NCBI GenBank assembly: GCA_011374625.1
Contig: DRPN01000166.1
Location: 1-36,288, forward strand
DNA: 36,288 nucleotides
Direction of reading: 5' to 3'
Origin: Bacteroidota bacterium
GTDB taxonomy: Bacteria; Bacteroidota; Bacteroidia; Bacteroidales; VadinHA17
Of this stretch, positions 1 through 9,198 are shown one piece after another. Both the position numbers and the translations under genes were made by a program. Position 1 is the stretch's first letter, and every line of letters starts with the position of its first letter. The notes beneath the pieces were generated by a model. That model saw only the letters and a program-made list of their open reading frames with translations. It was not told where the DNA came from and searched no databases.

Positions 1-258
1 TGGGGTTGTTAATAATATTTTTGCCGCTAACGGCGGGAAATTTACTCCTCCTTTGTCCATCCCCTGACGGATTGTCCGCCTTTTGGCGGATTAAAAAAAT
101 TCATGTTCGTTTTATGTAAATATACATAGAAGGCAATATAAAATTTTATAAGCAGGTTCTCACAAACTGATCCCTGCCTGTCAGCCGGGAGGCATTCTTC
201 AGGACCTCTGACCTTTTAAGACAATATCTTTTCAGAGGAAAAATAATCAATTTATATT

Positions 259-732
259 TCATACCGGCCGGTTATTATCATTTTTTCTTTTGGTATTGAA
301 AAAGCTGTCTATCAGTTTCTTTGCTTCATTTTCGAGGACCCCTTGTTTTATTTTTGTCCGTGGATGGAGGATTTCCGGATGATGCTTCAGGTATCCTCTT
401 TTTTCATCCTTAGTACCAAAAACGACACAGCCTATCCTGGCCCAGAAAAGGGCTCCTGCACACATAGGACAGGGTTCGACGGTAACATACAGGGTACATT
501 TGTCCAGGAATTTGCTTCCCAAGTGATGACTTGCTGCCGTAATGGCTAGCATCTCAGCATGGGCTGTGGGGTCATTTAACATTTCGACCTGATTATAACT
601 ACGTGCGATAATCGTTTCATTGCAGGTAATCACTGCACCGATAGGAATTTCTCCTGCTTCCAATGCTTTATGGGCTTCTTGCAGAGCTAGTTTCATAAAA
701 TATGTGTCATTGAGAATTTTGTCTTTTTTCAT
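259..732 (-). CDS. tadA: tRNA-specific adenosine deaminase (TadA / CMP-dCMP deaminase family)
   Basis: Deaminase motifs HAEM and PCPMCAGA in the translation. The ORF extends to 843, but the likely start is MKKDKILNDTYFMKLALQEA at 732. Confidence 0.92.
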   Translation of the reverse strand: MKKDKILNDTYFMKLALQEAHKALEAGEIPIGAVITCNETIIARSYNQVEMLNDPTAHAEMLAITAASHHLGSKFLDKCTLYVTVEPCPMCAGALFWARIGCVVFGTKDEKRGYLKHHPEILHPRTKIKQGVLENEAKKLIDSFFNTKRKNDNNRPV

Positions 733-804
733 GATGTAAAAAAAAGATGAGTAAAGATGAAAAAAAAACGGGGCAAAGAGAATATTCTCCGTGATTATTT
801 TATG

Positions 805-812
805 TACTTTTG
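805..812 (+). promoter_or_regulatory. Bacteroidota -7 promoter element TACTTTTG (TAnnTTTG) upstream of aspS
   Basis: Exact TAnnTTTG match 17 nt before the likely aspS ATG at 829; no convincing -33 TTTG seen. Confidence 0.5.
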
Positions 813-828
813 CCAAAATTTTTCTGTT

Positions 829-2577
829 ATGTACCGTACGCATAATTGTGGGGAGTTGAGATTAGAAGATGCCGGAAAAGAGGTGATCCTTTCGGGCTGG
901 ATTCAAAGAGTGCGGAATCTGGGTGGAATGACGTTTATTGATTTGCGTGACCGGTACGGGATCACCCAGCTTGTATTTAATTTGGATCAGAATCCAGCGC
1001 TGTGTGAAGAAGCAAGAAAACTGGGACGGGAAGATGTGGTAAGGATTGAAGGGGTTGTCAGGGAGAGAAGCAATAAGAATAAATGTTTGCCTACCGGCGA
1101 TATTGAGGTCGAGGCTAAAAAGATAGAAATTTTAAATAGATCGGAATTGCCTCCTTTTACGATTGAAAAGGATACGGATGGAGGAGAGGAGATACGGATG
1201 AAATACAGGTATCTGGATCTGCGACGGGAGCCTATGAAAAAGAAAATGATCCTGCGGCATCGTCTTGCCCAAGAAGTCAGGAAGTATTTGGATAAAGCCG
1301 GTTTCCTGGAGATAGAAACGCCGGCATTGATCAAATCAACGCCGGAAGGAGCGCGTGATTTTGTGGTTCCTTCCCGCCTGCATAAACATCAGTTCTATGC
1401 GTTGCCACAATCCCCGCAGATATTCAAGCAGTTACTGATGATAGCGGGATATGACAAGTATTTTCAATTGGTAAAATGTTTCAGGGATGAGGACCTGCGT
1501 GCTGACCGACAGCCGGAGTTTACCCAGATCGATTGTGAGATGTCTTTTGTGGAGAGAGAAGACGTTCTTAAAGTCTTTGAAGGATTAATCGTCTATTTAT
1601 TTGATACGATTCTACAGATAAAATATAATGGGAATTTTCCCCAGATGACTTACCGGGAAGCTATGGAAAGGTACGGGACCGACAAGCCGGATATCCGGTT
1701 TGGGCTGGAGATCACTAATCTTACGATGGAGGTCAAGGGGAAGGGGTTTCCTGTATTTGATACGGCTGAATACATCGGAGGGATTTGTGTGCCGGGTAGT
1801 GCCGGTTATTCGAGAAAACAACTGGAGCAGCTTACAGAGTTTGTGAGACAGCCGCAGATCGGTGTCGGAGGATTAGTATATGTGAAGTTTCAGGAAGACG
1901 GTTCCGTTAAATCTTCCGTAGATAAATTTTTTTCTGTTGATGAACTAATGAAATGGGGAGAGCATACGGGTGCTGGAAAAGGTGATCTTTTGTTGATCCT
2001 GTCCGGGAAAAAAAACAGGACATTATTTGCTTTATCGGAATTGCGTCTGGAGATGGGAACCAGGTTAGGACTGCGTGAAAAAGGAAATTATTCCCCGCTG
2101 TGGGTACTTGATTTCCCATTATTGGAATGGAATGAGGAAGAAAAAAGGTATATGGCCACACACCATCCTTTTACTTCTCCATTATCTGAAGATTTAACTT
2201 TGTTGGAGAAACATCCGGAACAAGTCAGAGCCAATGCTTATGATCTGGTTATAAACGGCGTGGAAATCGGAGGAGGTTCAATTCGTATTCATGAAACGAC
2301 ACTGCAGGGACGCATGCTGAAGTTGTTGGGTTTTACTGACGAAGAAGCTGCCACTCAATTTGGCTTTTTAATGGAGGCACTACGGTATGGAGCCCCACCA
2401 CATGGAGGTATAGCCTTGGGATTTGACCGACTGGCAGCCATGTTTGGAGGCAGTGAGTCGATACGGGACTTTATTGCTTTCCCGAAAAATAATGCCGGCC
2501 GGGATATGATGGCCGATGCACCAAACTTTATCTCAAAAAGACAATTGGATGAACTTAATTTGCGTTTTCGTGAATAA
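829..2577 (+). CDS. aspS: Aspartate--tRNA ligase
   Basis: [62 protein letters not shown] and GIALGFDRL (class II aaRS motifs). The ORF opens at 757, but the conserved N-terminus begins at 829. Confidence 0.96.
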   Translation: MYRTHNCGELRLEDAGKEVILSGWIQRVRNLGGMTFIDLRDRYGITQLVFNLDQNPALCEEARKLGREDVVRIEGVVRERSNKNKCLPTGDIEVEAKKIEILNRSELPPFTIEKDTDGGEEIRMKYRYLDLRREPMKKKMILRHRLAQEVRKYLDKAGFLEIETPALIKSTPEGARDFVVPSRLHKHQFYALPQSPQIFKQLLMIAGYDKYFQLVKCFRDEDLRADRQPEFTQIDCEMSFVEREDVLKVFEGLIVYLFDTILQIKYNGNFPQMTYREAMERYGTDKPDIRFGLEITNLTMEVKGKGFPVFDTAEYIGGICVPGSAGYSRKQLEQLTEFVRQPQIGVGGLVYVKFQEDGSVKSSVDKFFSVDELMKWGEHTGAGKGDLLLILSGKKNRTLFALSELRLEMGTRLGLREKGNYSPLWVLDFPLLEWNEEEKRYMATHHPFTSPLSEDLTLLEKHPEQVRANAYDLVINGVEIGGGSIRIHETTLQGRMLKLLGFTDEEAATQFGFLMEALRYGAPPHGGIALGFDRLAAMFGGSESIRDFIAFPKNNAGRDMMADAPNFISKRQLDELNLRFRE

Positions 2578-2665
2578 TTCATGTTAATTGTTGAAAAAAA
2601 GAACTTTTTCCTTGAATTTACATAAAAATCAATTCTTATTTTCGTCGCGTTTAAAATTTCTTTTT

Positions 2666-2989
2666 ATGATTATGATAAAGAAAGATTTTATTGGTGAAAA
2701 TCATCTGGTTTTTTCTTTTCCCGAGGAAAAGCGTTTCAGCTTTCTTGTAGCCCGGGAAATGCGGAATGAAATGTTGAGGATTCCGGAAAAGAAAGATATG
2801 AAGATTACAATCGATTTGGAAAGGATCCACTTTGTGGACAGTGCCGGTTTTGATTTTCTGGTGGATATGGTAAGAGAGGCTGAAAGGTGCCAGTTTGATT
2901 TTGAGTTGGTGCATGTTTTACCCGAAGTGACGGAACTGGTAAAATTGCTTCATTTGGAGAATGTTTTGGGTTTATGTGAGAATTGTTAA
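2666..2989 (+). CDS. STAS-domain protein (anti-sigma-factor antagonist-like)
   Basis: ITIDLERIHFVDSAGFDFLVDMVREAERCQFDFELVHVLPEVTELVKLLHLENVLGL fits a STAS domain with the conserved DSAG Ser. The ORF is open from 2588; start chosen at an internal Met (2666 or 2672). Confidence 0.75.
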   Translation: MIMIKKDFIGENHLVFSFPEEKRFSFLVAREMRNEMLRIPEKKDMKITIDLERIHFVDSAGFDFLVDMVREAERCQFDFELVHVLPEVTELVKLLHLENVLGLCENC

Positions 2990-3095
2990 AGTTATATTCT
3001 GGGTATAATAATTGAAAATCATTTTTATTTTATTTTTTTGTTGTTATTCGTAACTTATTGGTTGCTAAAATCGTAAAATCTAATTATTTAATTAT

Positions 3096-3103
3096 TAATT
3101 TTG
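3096..3103 (+). promoter_or_regulatory. -7 promoter element TAATTTTG upstream of the 3123 gene
   Basis: Exact TAnnTTTG match 19 nt before the ATG, in an AT-rich intergenic region. Confidence 0.45.
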
Positions 3104-3122
3104 GCAATAATAAGTTAATACA

Positions 3123-4046
3123 ATGAAAAAGTTGTGGTTTCAGATTTTGATTTTTGCCGGCATATTTCTTTATGCGACAGAAAGCTGCCAGGCTCAGAAA
3201 AATATTGTTTATATTCCGGGAACTATCTTGCAAATTACCTTGCAGGATGGTTCGCAAATAACGGGAAACTTTGTTTCTCAGGATGATCAGACGATTATTG
3301 TGAATTCTACTTCCATGGGGCAGATCACAATTGAAAAAAGCAAGATCAAATCAATCAAAGAGATTTCGGAAGAAAATGTAAAAATAAAAAAGGGAAAAAT
3401 ATGGTTTGAGAATCCAAACCCTTACAAATATCTTTTGGGAAGTTCGGCAATTCCTAAGCCGGCAAAAACCGCTACTTATCAAAATGTATGGATATTTTTC
3501 AATTCCTTCAGTTATGCTCCTCTGAAATTTATGGATATTACGGCAGGTTTTGAATTGTTCTCTTTATTGTCTAAAAGCGGAGATGCTCCCTATGTGTACT
3601 ATTTGAATCCGAAAATATCCACAAAGGTATTTAAGAATTTTTATGCAGGTGGTAATGTGCTGTATGTGAATTATTTTAATCACTCAAATGATGATAATTC
3701 CGATTTTACCGGACTTGGTGTATTAAATGGATTTGCCACCTTTGGTACAACCAATTTGAATATTACAGGAGGATTGGGTTGGGGGTTTGTAAATAATGAT
3801 TTTGCGAAGAAACCGGTTATTACTATTAGTGGAATGGCCAGGGTCTCCCGGCGAATTGCTCTCGTCTCAGAAAACTGGTTTATTCCTGGTATCAATGAAG
3901 ACCATGATTACTACAGCAATTTCTCTTATGGGATACGCTTTCTGGGGGAGAAAAATTCCATTGATCTTGCTTTCATAAACAATAAGGATATTTCCAAGAC
4001 GATTTTCCTTGGAGTCCCGTTCCTGGATTTTGTGGTGAATTTTTAA
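3123..4046 (+). CDS. Exported protein with a short Sm-like beta domain followed by a beta-rich, outer-membrane-protein-like region
   Basis: Signal peptide MKKLWFQILIFAGIFLYATESCQAQ; ILQITLQDGSQITGNFVSQDDQTIIVNSTSMGQITIEKSKIKSIKEI; alternating aromatic/Gly beta-strand pattern and C-terminal Phe. Confidence 0.6.
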   Translation: MKKLWFQILIFAGIFLYATESCQAQKNIVYIPGTILQITLQDGSQITGNFVSQDDQTIIVNSTSMGQITIEKSKIKSIKEISEENVKIKKGKIWFENPNPYKYLLGSSAIPKPAKTATYQNVWIFFNSFSYAPLKFMDITAGFELFSLLSKSGDAPYVYYLNPKISTKVFKNFYAGGNVLYVNYFNHSNDDNSDFTGLGVLNGFATFGTTNLNITGGLGWGFVNNDFAKKPVITISGMARVSRRIALVSENWFIPGINEDHDYYSNFSYGIRFLGEKNSIDLAFINNKDISKTIFLGVPFLDFVVNF

Positions 4047-4049
4047 TAA

Positions 4050-4073
4050 AAAAAGCCCCGATCAGGGCTTTTT
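4050..4073. terminator. Bidirectional intrinsic terminator between convergent genes
   Basis: AAAAAGCCC-CGATCA-GGGCTTTTT, a perfect 9-bp inverted repeat between the stop of the 3123 gene and the stop of the 4072 minus-strand gene. Confidence 0.85.
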
Positions 4074-6387
4074 ATTTCTTCGATTTTTGTTTTTGCTGCA
4101 TGGGATTAGGCCGTTGCGGATAGTTGTATTTGAACAGTTCGAACCGGTTAATATGTTCGACCGGAGGCCATGCATTATTGCTGACATCGGTATCGGCGGT
4201 TTCCTGTAATGGATCAATGATAATTTGTTTTACTTTTTGGGGGAACGGGAAGACTTTGGAAACGGTTTTGTTATTTCTACTCCATATTTCGGCCGGTATC
4301 TTAATCCGCTTTTTGGTATGGTCTTCGAAAGTGAATTCCAGAATGATGGGCATGACCAAGCCTCCTTTATTGGAAAAGGTCAGTTCATAAAAATAATTCT
4401 TGTTTTCCACAAGTTTCTTTTCCTCATCGGTGAGTGATGAGAGATACCGTTCATAGTTTTTTTTATCCAGGGGTGTAATTTCGTATTTGTCATAGCTGTT
4501 ATAGAAATCTTTCAGTGAGGGATCTTTTTCAACGGCTGTTTTCAGCGACTGCCTGTTGCGGGTGATGCTGATATGTTCGGGGACATTTTTTGCTTCTTCC
4601 CGGGCAATGGGCTTTTCGATCTCCGGATTTTTCGTGTTGATCCGGTAGACGGCAACCTTATCCAGAGAAATATCCACATGGTCGGTGGTGTAAAACCATC
4701 CTCTCCAGAACCAGTCGAGATCAACGGCAGAGGCATCTTCAAGGGTGCGGAAAAAATCTTCCGGTGTAGGATGCTTGAACTTCCACCTGCGGGCATATTG
4801 TTTGAAAGCAAAATCAAACAACTTTCGACCCATAACGGTTTCTCTCAGAATATTCAGTGCCGTAGCCGGTTTGGAATAGGCATTGTTGTAAAATTGTAAC
4901 AGCGATTCCGAATTAGTCATGATAGGTACCATGGTTTCCGGATCGCCTGACATATAATCGACAATATCAGCAGGGTTGCCACACCAATGCGGGAAGTTAT
5001 GGTCCCATTCCCTTTCGGCGATACCCTGGAGGAAAGTGTTCAACCCCTCGTCCATCCAGGTCCATTGTCTTTCATCGGAATTTACGATCATCGGGAAAAA
5101 ATTATGACCTACTTCATGGATGATCACACTGATCATGTTGTATTTGGTTCGTTCCGAATAAGTACCGTCTGGCTCGGGACGACCGCCGTTGAAACAGATC
5201 ATGGGATATTCCATCCCAATACGGTTTGTGTGTACCGAAACTGCTTTGGGATAAGGAAAATCGAAGGTGTATTTGGAATAGGTCTTGATGGTATGTGCTA
5301 CTACTTTGGTGGAATATTGTTCCCATAACGGATTCCCTTCTTTCGGATAATAAGACATGGCCATGACGATACGTTTTCCGAAAGGCACACCCATGGCATC
5401 CCAAATAAACTTGCGCGAGGTGGCAAAAGCAAAATCCCTTACGTTTTGGGCTTTGAAGTGCCAGGTTTTCGTATGGGAGTAATCTTTTGTCTTCTCGTTG
5501 GCCCGGACTTCTTTTTCCGTAACAATCATAACAGGGATATCGGAATAACGGGCTTGTTTCAGACGCTCTCTTTGTTTCGCCGTCAATACTTCCTGAGGAT
5601 TCTGCAACACTCCTGTGGCGCCCAGAATATGATCGGCCGGAACCGTTATTTTGACATCAAAATCCCCGAAAGGGAGAGTGAATTCCCCCCATCCGATAAA
5701 CTGCTTGTTCTGCCAGCCTTCAAAATCATTATAGACAGCCATCCGGGGATAGAACTGAGCAATGGTGTAAATATAATTATCCTCTTTTGGAAAATATTCC
5801 ATGCCGGAGCGTCCACCTATACTGGCCCGGTCATTGATATTGTACCACCATTTAATTTTAAAGGTAAATGTCTCTCCGTGCTTTAAGGGCTGCGGCAAGT
5901 CGATGCGCATCATGGTATAGTTTATGATATAGGGGAGATCTTTTCCCTGTGCATTTTTCACATATTCGATTTTGAAACCTCCGTCGAAATCGTTGAATAA
6001 TTGTTTCATTGTGCTGAAACTCATCGGGTCTGATATCCGGGATGTGCTGACCTGCTTTGAGAAGGAATTTCGTTCGCGTACGTTCTGGTCCAGTTGTATC
6101 CATAGATAATCAAGAGGATCGGGAGAATTGTTATGATAAAAAATGGTCTCTTCGCCATAGATCTTTTGTTTTTGGTCGTCCAGGGTCACCGCAATAGAAT
6201 AATCGGCTTTTTGCTGCCAGTAACCCTGGCCGGGAGCGCCGGAAGCAGTCCTGTAATAATTAGGTGTGGAAAATTCGTCATGCAACTGACGGAATGCCGA
6301 ATGATTGGTGTTTTCTTGAGCTCTTAATGAGCTTTGATAAAATGGTAGAAGAAAAATCAAAAAGGGAAGAAAATACTTGAAATACAT
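4072..6387 (-). CDS. M1 family (gluzincin) metallopeptidase, exported
   Basis: HEVGH and a downstream WMDEG give the HExxH-X18-E arrangement. Signal peptide MYFKYFLPFLIFLLPFYQSSLRAQ supports a start at 6387 rather than 6426. Confidence 0.88.
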   Translation of the reverse strand: MYFKYFLPFLIFLLPFYQSSLRAQENTNHSAFRQLHDEFSTPNYYRTASGAPGQGYWQQKADYSIAVTLDDQKQKIYGEETIFYHNNSPDPLDYLWIQLDQNVRERNSFSKQVSTSRISDPMSFSTMKQLFNDFDGGFKIEYVKNAQGKDLPYIINYTMMRIDLPQPLKHGETFTFKIKWWYNINDRASIGGRSGMEYFPKEDNYIYTIAQFYPRMAVYNDFEGWQNKQFIGWGEFTLPFGDFDVKITVPADHILGATGVLQNPQEVLTAKQRERLKQARYSDIPVMIVTEKEVRANEKTKDYSHTKTWHFKAQNVRDFAFATSRKFIWDAMGVPFGKRIVMAMSYYPKEGNPLWEQYSTKVVAHTIKTYSKYTFDFPYPKAVSVHTNRIGMEYPMICFNGGRPEPDGTYSERTKYNMISVIIHEVGHNFFPMIVNSDERQWTWMDEGLNTFLQGIAEREWDHNFPHWCGNPADIVDYMSGDPETMVPIMTNSESLLQFYNNAYSKPATALNILRETVMGRKLFDFAFKQYARRWKFKHPTPEDFFRTLEDASAVDLDWFWRGWFYTTDHVDISLDKVAVYRINTKNPEIEKPIAREEAKNVPEHISITRNRQSLKTAVEKDPSLKDFYNSYDKYEITPLDKKNYERYLSSLTDEEKKLVENKNYFYELTFSNKGGLVMPIILEFTFEDHTKKRIKIPAEIWSRNNKTVSKVFPFPQKVKQIIIDPLQETADTDVSNNAWPPVEHINRFELFKYNYPQRPNPMQQKQKSKK

Positions 6388-6437
6388 TTCATGAAATATT
6401 AAAAAATTTATTAATTTAACACACAAAGTAAATAATA

Positions 6438-6950
6438 ATGAAGGAGAAGATCAAATTTGGCAGGTTTATTATACTGATGTTATTTGTATTTGTGGGAAAT
6501 AGTTCTGCCCATAAATTTTATGTAAGCCTTTGTCAGGTCAGTTATAACCATGACAGTGCACAGTTGCAGATCGTCATGAAGATATTTACGGATGATCTCG
6601 AAAATGCTGTGTGGCAGGAGGAAGGTATCCTGATGAAACTCGGATCAAAAAATGAACGGGAGGATTCGGATTCCCTTTTATCGGTTTATTTGCTTAGGCA
6701 TTTTCATATCCGCATTCTGGGCGAGGAAATCCCGGTTTATTATTTGGGAAAAGAGGTGGACTATGATGTTACCTGGTGTTATATGGAATCATTTCCGGAA
6801 AAAGAGTTTCATGAATTAACGATCGAAAATGACCTGTTGACAGAGGTTTATCCTAATCAGATAAATCTGATAGAGGTGTTGTTAAACGGGAGAAAAAAAG
6901 GAGTAATGCTGGATTACGACAGGACTATCGGTACAGTAAAATTCAAATAA
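6438..6950 (+). CDS. DUF6702-like exported protein
   Basis: Signal peptide then HKFYVSLCQVSYNHDSAQLQIVMKIFTDDLENAV; divergent from the M1 peptidase gene. Confidence 0.65.
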   Translation: MKEKIKFGRFIILMLFVFVGNSSAHKFYVSLCQVSYNHDSAQLQIVMKIFTDDLENAVWQEEGILMKLGSKNEREDSDSLLSVYLLRHFHIRILGEEIPVYYLGKEVDYDVTWCYMESFPEKEFHELTIENDLLTEVYPNQINLIEVLLNGRKKGVMLDYDRTIGTVKFK

Positions 6951-6975
6951 CGATGCTGTATGATTAGGCTGATTT

Positions 6976-6983
6976 TATATTTG
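6976..6983 (+). promoter_or_regulatory. Candidate -7 element TATATTTG upstream of yebC
   Basis: Exact TAnnTTTG match; a second match, TATTTTTG, lies at 6998-7005. Confidence 0.4.
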
Positions 6984-7026
6984 CAGGAGGATTTTTGTAT
7001 TTTTGTCAAAACTTAAAGGGAATATT

Positions 7027-7773
7027 ATGTCAGGACACAGCAAATGGTCAACCATAAAAAGAAAAAAAGGAGCGCTCGACGCAAAACGCTCTAAGATTTT
7101 TTCCAAAATTGTAAAGGAATTACAGATTGCCACACGTGAGGGAGGACCGGATCCGTCTGCCAATCCGAGGCTCCGGCTGGCTATTCAGAATGCCAAAGGA
7201 GTCAATATGCCCAAGGATAATATCGAACGGGCCATTTCCAAAGCTTCTTCCGATGAAGCGAATTTTCAGGAAATGACTTTTGAAGGATATGCCCCTCATG
7301 GTGTGGGTATTTTTATAGAATGTCTTACCGACAACAAAAATCGTACTGTCAGCAATATCCGGTCTATCTTTACCAAACGCGGCGGTAGCCTTGGCACCAA
7401 CGGATCATTGAAATATGTTTTTGATAGGAAAGGTGTTTTTACCATCCCTAAGGGAGATATTGATCCGGAAGAATTTGAACTGGAACTTATTGATGCAGGA
7501 GCGGAGGAGATCGAGGATGAAGGAGATACCCTGATCGTTACCTGTGCTTTGGAGGACTTTGGAAGCATACAAAAAAAACTCGATGAGATGGGGATACAGG
7601 CAGAGAATGCCGAGCTGCAACGGGTTCCTGTGACGACGAAAACACTTGGGGTTGAAGAGGCTATGAAAGTATTGAAACTGGTTGAAGATTTTGAAGAGGA
7701 GGATGACGTACAGAATGTTTATCACAACTTGGAAATGACTGATGAGTTAATGCAGGCACTGGAGGAAGGATAA
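7027..7773 (+). CDS. yebC: YebC/PmpR/TACO1 family protein
   Basis: MSGHSKWSTIKRKKGALDAKRSKIFSKIVKEL is the hallmark YebC N-terminus; the ORF opens at 7003 but the start is at 7027. Confidence 0.96.
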   Translation: MSGHSKWSTIKRKKGALDAKRSKIFSKIVKELQIATREGGPDPSANPRLRLAIQNAKGVNMPKDNIERAISKASSDEANFQEMTFEGYAPHGVGIFIECLTDNKNRTVSNIRSIFTKRGGSLGTNGSLKYVFDRKGVFTIPKGDIDPEEFELELIDAGAEEIEDEGDTLIVTCALEDFGSIQKKLDEMGIQAENAELQRVPVTTKTLGVEEAMKVLKLVEDFEEEDDVQNVYHNLEMTDELMQALEEG

Positions 7774-7799
7774 TTATAATAACTGACAGGAACCGGTCT

Positions 7800-8276
7800 A
7801 TGCCTTTTTTCTTTTATCGCACAGGGTATTCCCTGTTGTTTGTTTTATTTCTGGGGTGGGCCCTGACAGGGTGTTCGAATATTGATGTACAACCCGGCAA
7901 AATCTCAAAAATAACAGTCAGGGAAATTGGCGATGGAGTTGTTTTGCTGGATGTAGATATGGCTATAGTGAATCATTCGACCCGTAAAATTGTGGTAAAG
8001 CAACTTTCTTCTGATATTTTTCTGGAAACGGAAAAAATCGGAAATGTAACTACCGAAGAGAAGGTGTTTATTCCTTCCTCCACAGAACAGATTTACCGGG
8101 TGCCGGTAAAAGTTGAATATGAAAACATCGGAAAGATTGGAAAAGTACTGGTGGGTTCTGTGTTTCACGGTGGCAGGATAGAGCTCGAAATGAAGGGGGT
8201 TCTCCAAATCAGATCGGGAATAATCTTGAAAAAAATCCGTTTCGATCAAAAACAGAAAGTTCCTCTCCTGAGATGA
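7800..8276 (+). CDS. LEA14-like lipoprotein
   Basis: Lipobox LTGC in MPFFFYRTGYSLLFVLFLGWALTGCSN; DVDMAIVNHSTRKIVVKQLSSDIFLETEKIG resembles LEA type 2 domains. Confidence 0.6.
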   Translation: MPFFFYRTGYSLLFVLFLGWALTGCSNIDVQPGKISKITVREIGDGVVLLDVDMAIVNHSTRKIVVKQLSSDIFLETEKIGNVTTEEKVFIPSSTEQIYRVPVKVEYENIGKIGKVLVGSVFHGGRIELEMKGVLQIRSGIILKKIRFDQKQKVPLLR

Positions 8277-8284
8277 CTTTTTGT

Positions 8285-8316
8285 TTTGATTTTGTTAAAA
8301 CTATTTTCTACTTTTG
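8285..8316 (+). promoter_or_regulatory. Bacteroidota promoter: TTTG(-33) - 20 bp - TACTTTTG(-7)
   Basis: TTTG at 8285-8288 and TACTTTTG at 8309-8316, 32 nt before the usp ATG. Confidence 0.65.
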
Positions 8317-8348
8317 ATAACTGGGTTAACCATTAAATTCCAACATAT

Positions 8349-9197
8349 ATGCAAAATATACTTGTTCCTGTCGACTTTTCCAAGGACTCCATGAATGCTT
8401 TGGATCACGGTATCTATCTGGCAAATATATTCAATCTGAGTTTACGTATCATCCATGTACGCAAGGATAAAAATTATGATCTTCCTTTTGTGCTGAAGGA
8501 TAAGGACAAAGACAAGGAGTATACCAAAACGACTGAGGAGTTTTGTGAAGAAATTGTTAAAAAACATAAGTCCAAATACAAAGGAGGAGGAGATTTTGAC
8601 TATGTGATCCGTACAGGACGTATTTATAAAGGCATTACCGAGCAGGCAGAGAAAGATGGTTCGCTGATGATTGTTATGGGAACACACGGGATTTCCGGAT
8701 TTGAAGAATTCTGGCTGGGTAGTAACGCCTACCGTGTGGTTTGCAAGGCACCATGTCCTGTGATGACCATACGTTACGGGTTTCGCAAGAAAAAAATCAC
8801 AAAGATCGTATTGCCCATTGATGCACGTCAGGATACGCGTGTGAAAGTACCTTTTACCTGTGAACTGGCAACAGTTTTAGAAGCAGAGGTACATGTGATA
8901 GATGTCAGAGAAACCAATGCCAGGGATGTCATTTCCCGTCTGAACAAGTATGCAGATCAATCTGCGGAATATCTTGAAAAAAGAGGGGTGAAAACAGTCC
9001 GGGATTCCTATAAGGGCAGTAATGTTGCCGATCTTACCATTGCCTATGCTGTACATGTAGGAGCCGAACTGATTTCCATGGTTAGCAACCATCGGGGCAA
9101 TCCATTGAGAATGTATCTGAGCAGTGAGGCACAGGAAATGGTCAACCATTCGCCGATACCTGTTCTTAGTATCCATCCTTCCTATGCTAAATTTTAA
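8349..9197 (+). CDS. Universal stress protein with two tandem UspA domains
   Basis: MQNILVPVDFSKDSMNALDHGIYLANIF and GTHGISGFEEFWLGSNAYRVVCKAPCPVMTIR, then a second domain starting KIVLPIDARQDTRVK and ending SPIPVLSIHP. Confidence 0.92.
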   Translation: MQNILVPVDFSKDSMNALDHGIYLANIFNLSLRIIHVRKDKNYDLPFVLKDKDKDKEYTKTTEEFCEEIVKKHKSKYKGGGDFDYVIRTGRIYKGITEQAEKDGSLMIVMGTHGISGFEEFWLGSNAYRVVCKAPCPVMTIRYGFRKKKITKIVLPIDARQDTRVKVPFTCELATVLEAEVHVIDVRETNARDVISRLNKYADQSAEYLEKRGVKTVRDSYKGSNVADLTIAYAVHVGAELISMVSNHRGNPLRMYLSSEAQEMVNHSPIPVLSIHPSYAKF

Positions 9198-9198
9198 C

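Noticed and set aside
75-97. TCCGCC-TTTT-GGCGGA hairpin considered as an intrinsic terminator
   Set aside because: Followed by TTAAAAAAA on + and not by a T-run on -; it lacks the U-tract required for a typical intrinsic terminator.
1-258. tRNA or SRP RNA in the left intergenic region
   Set aside because: Checked by eye for an SRP-type GGAAGG/AGCAG tetraloop domain and tRNA T-loop motif; only a loose resemblance was found, so no named RNA is called.
5446-5886. 146-aa plus-strand ORF antisense to the M1 peptidase
   Set aside because: Shadow of the minus-strand coding frame; no domain; other antisense ORFs occur along the same gene.
8502-8541. Lys/Asp-rich KDKDKDKEY run in the universal stress protein considered as a repeat expansion
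   Set aside because: Short, interrupted and within a normal surface loop of UspA; nothing beyond low-complexity coding sequence.
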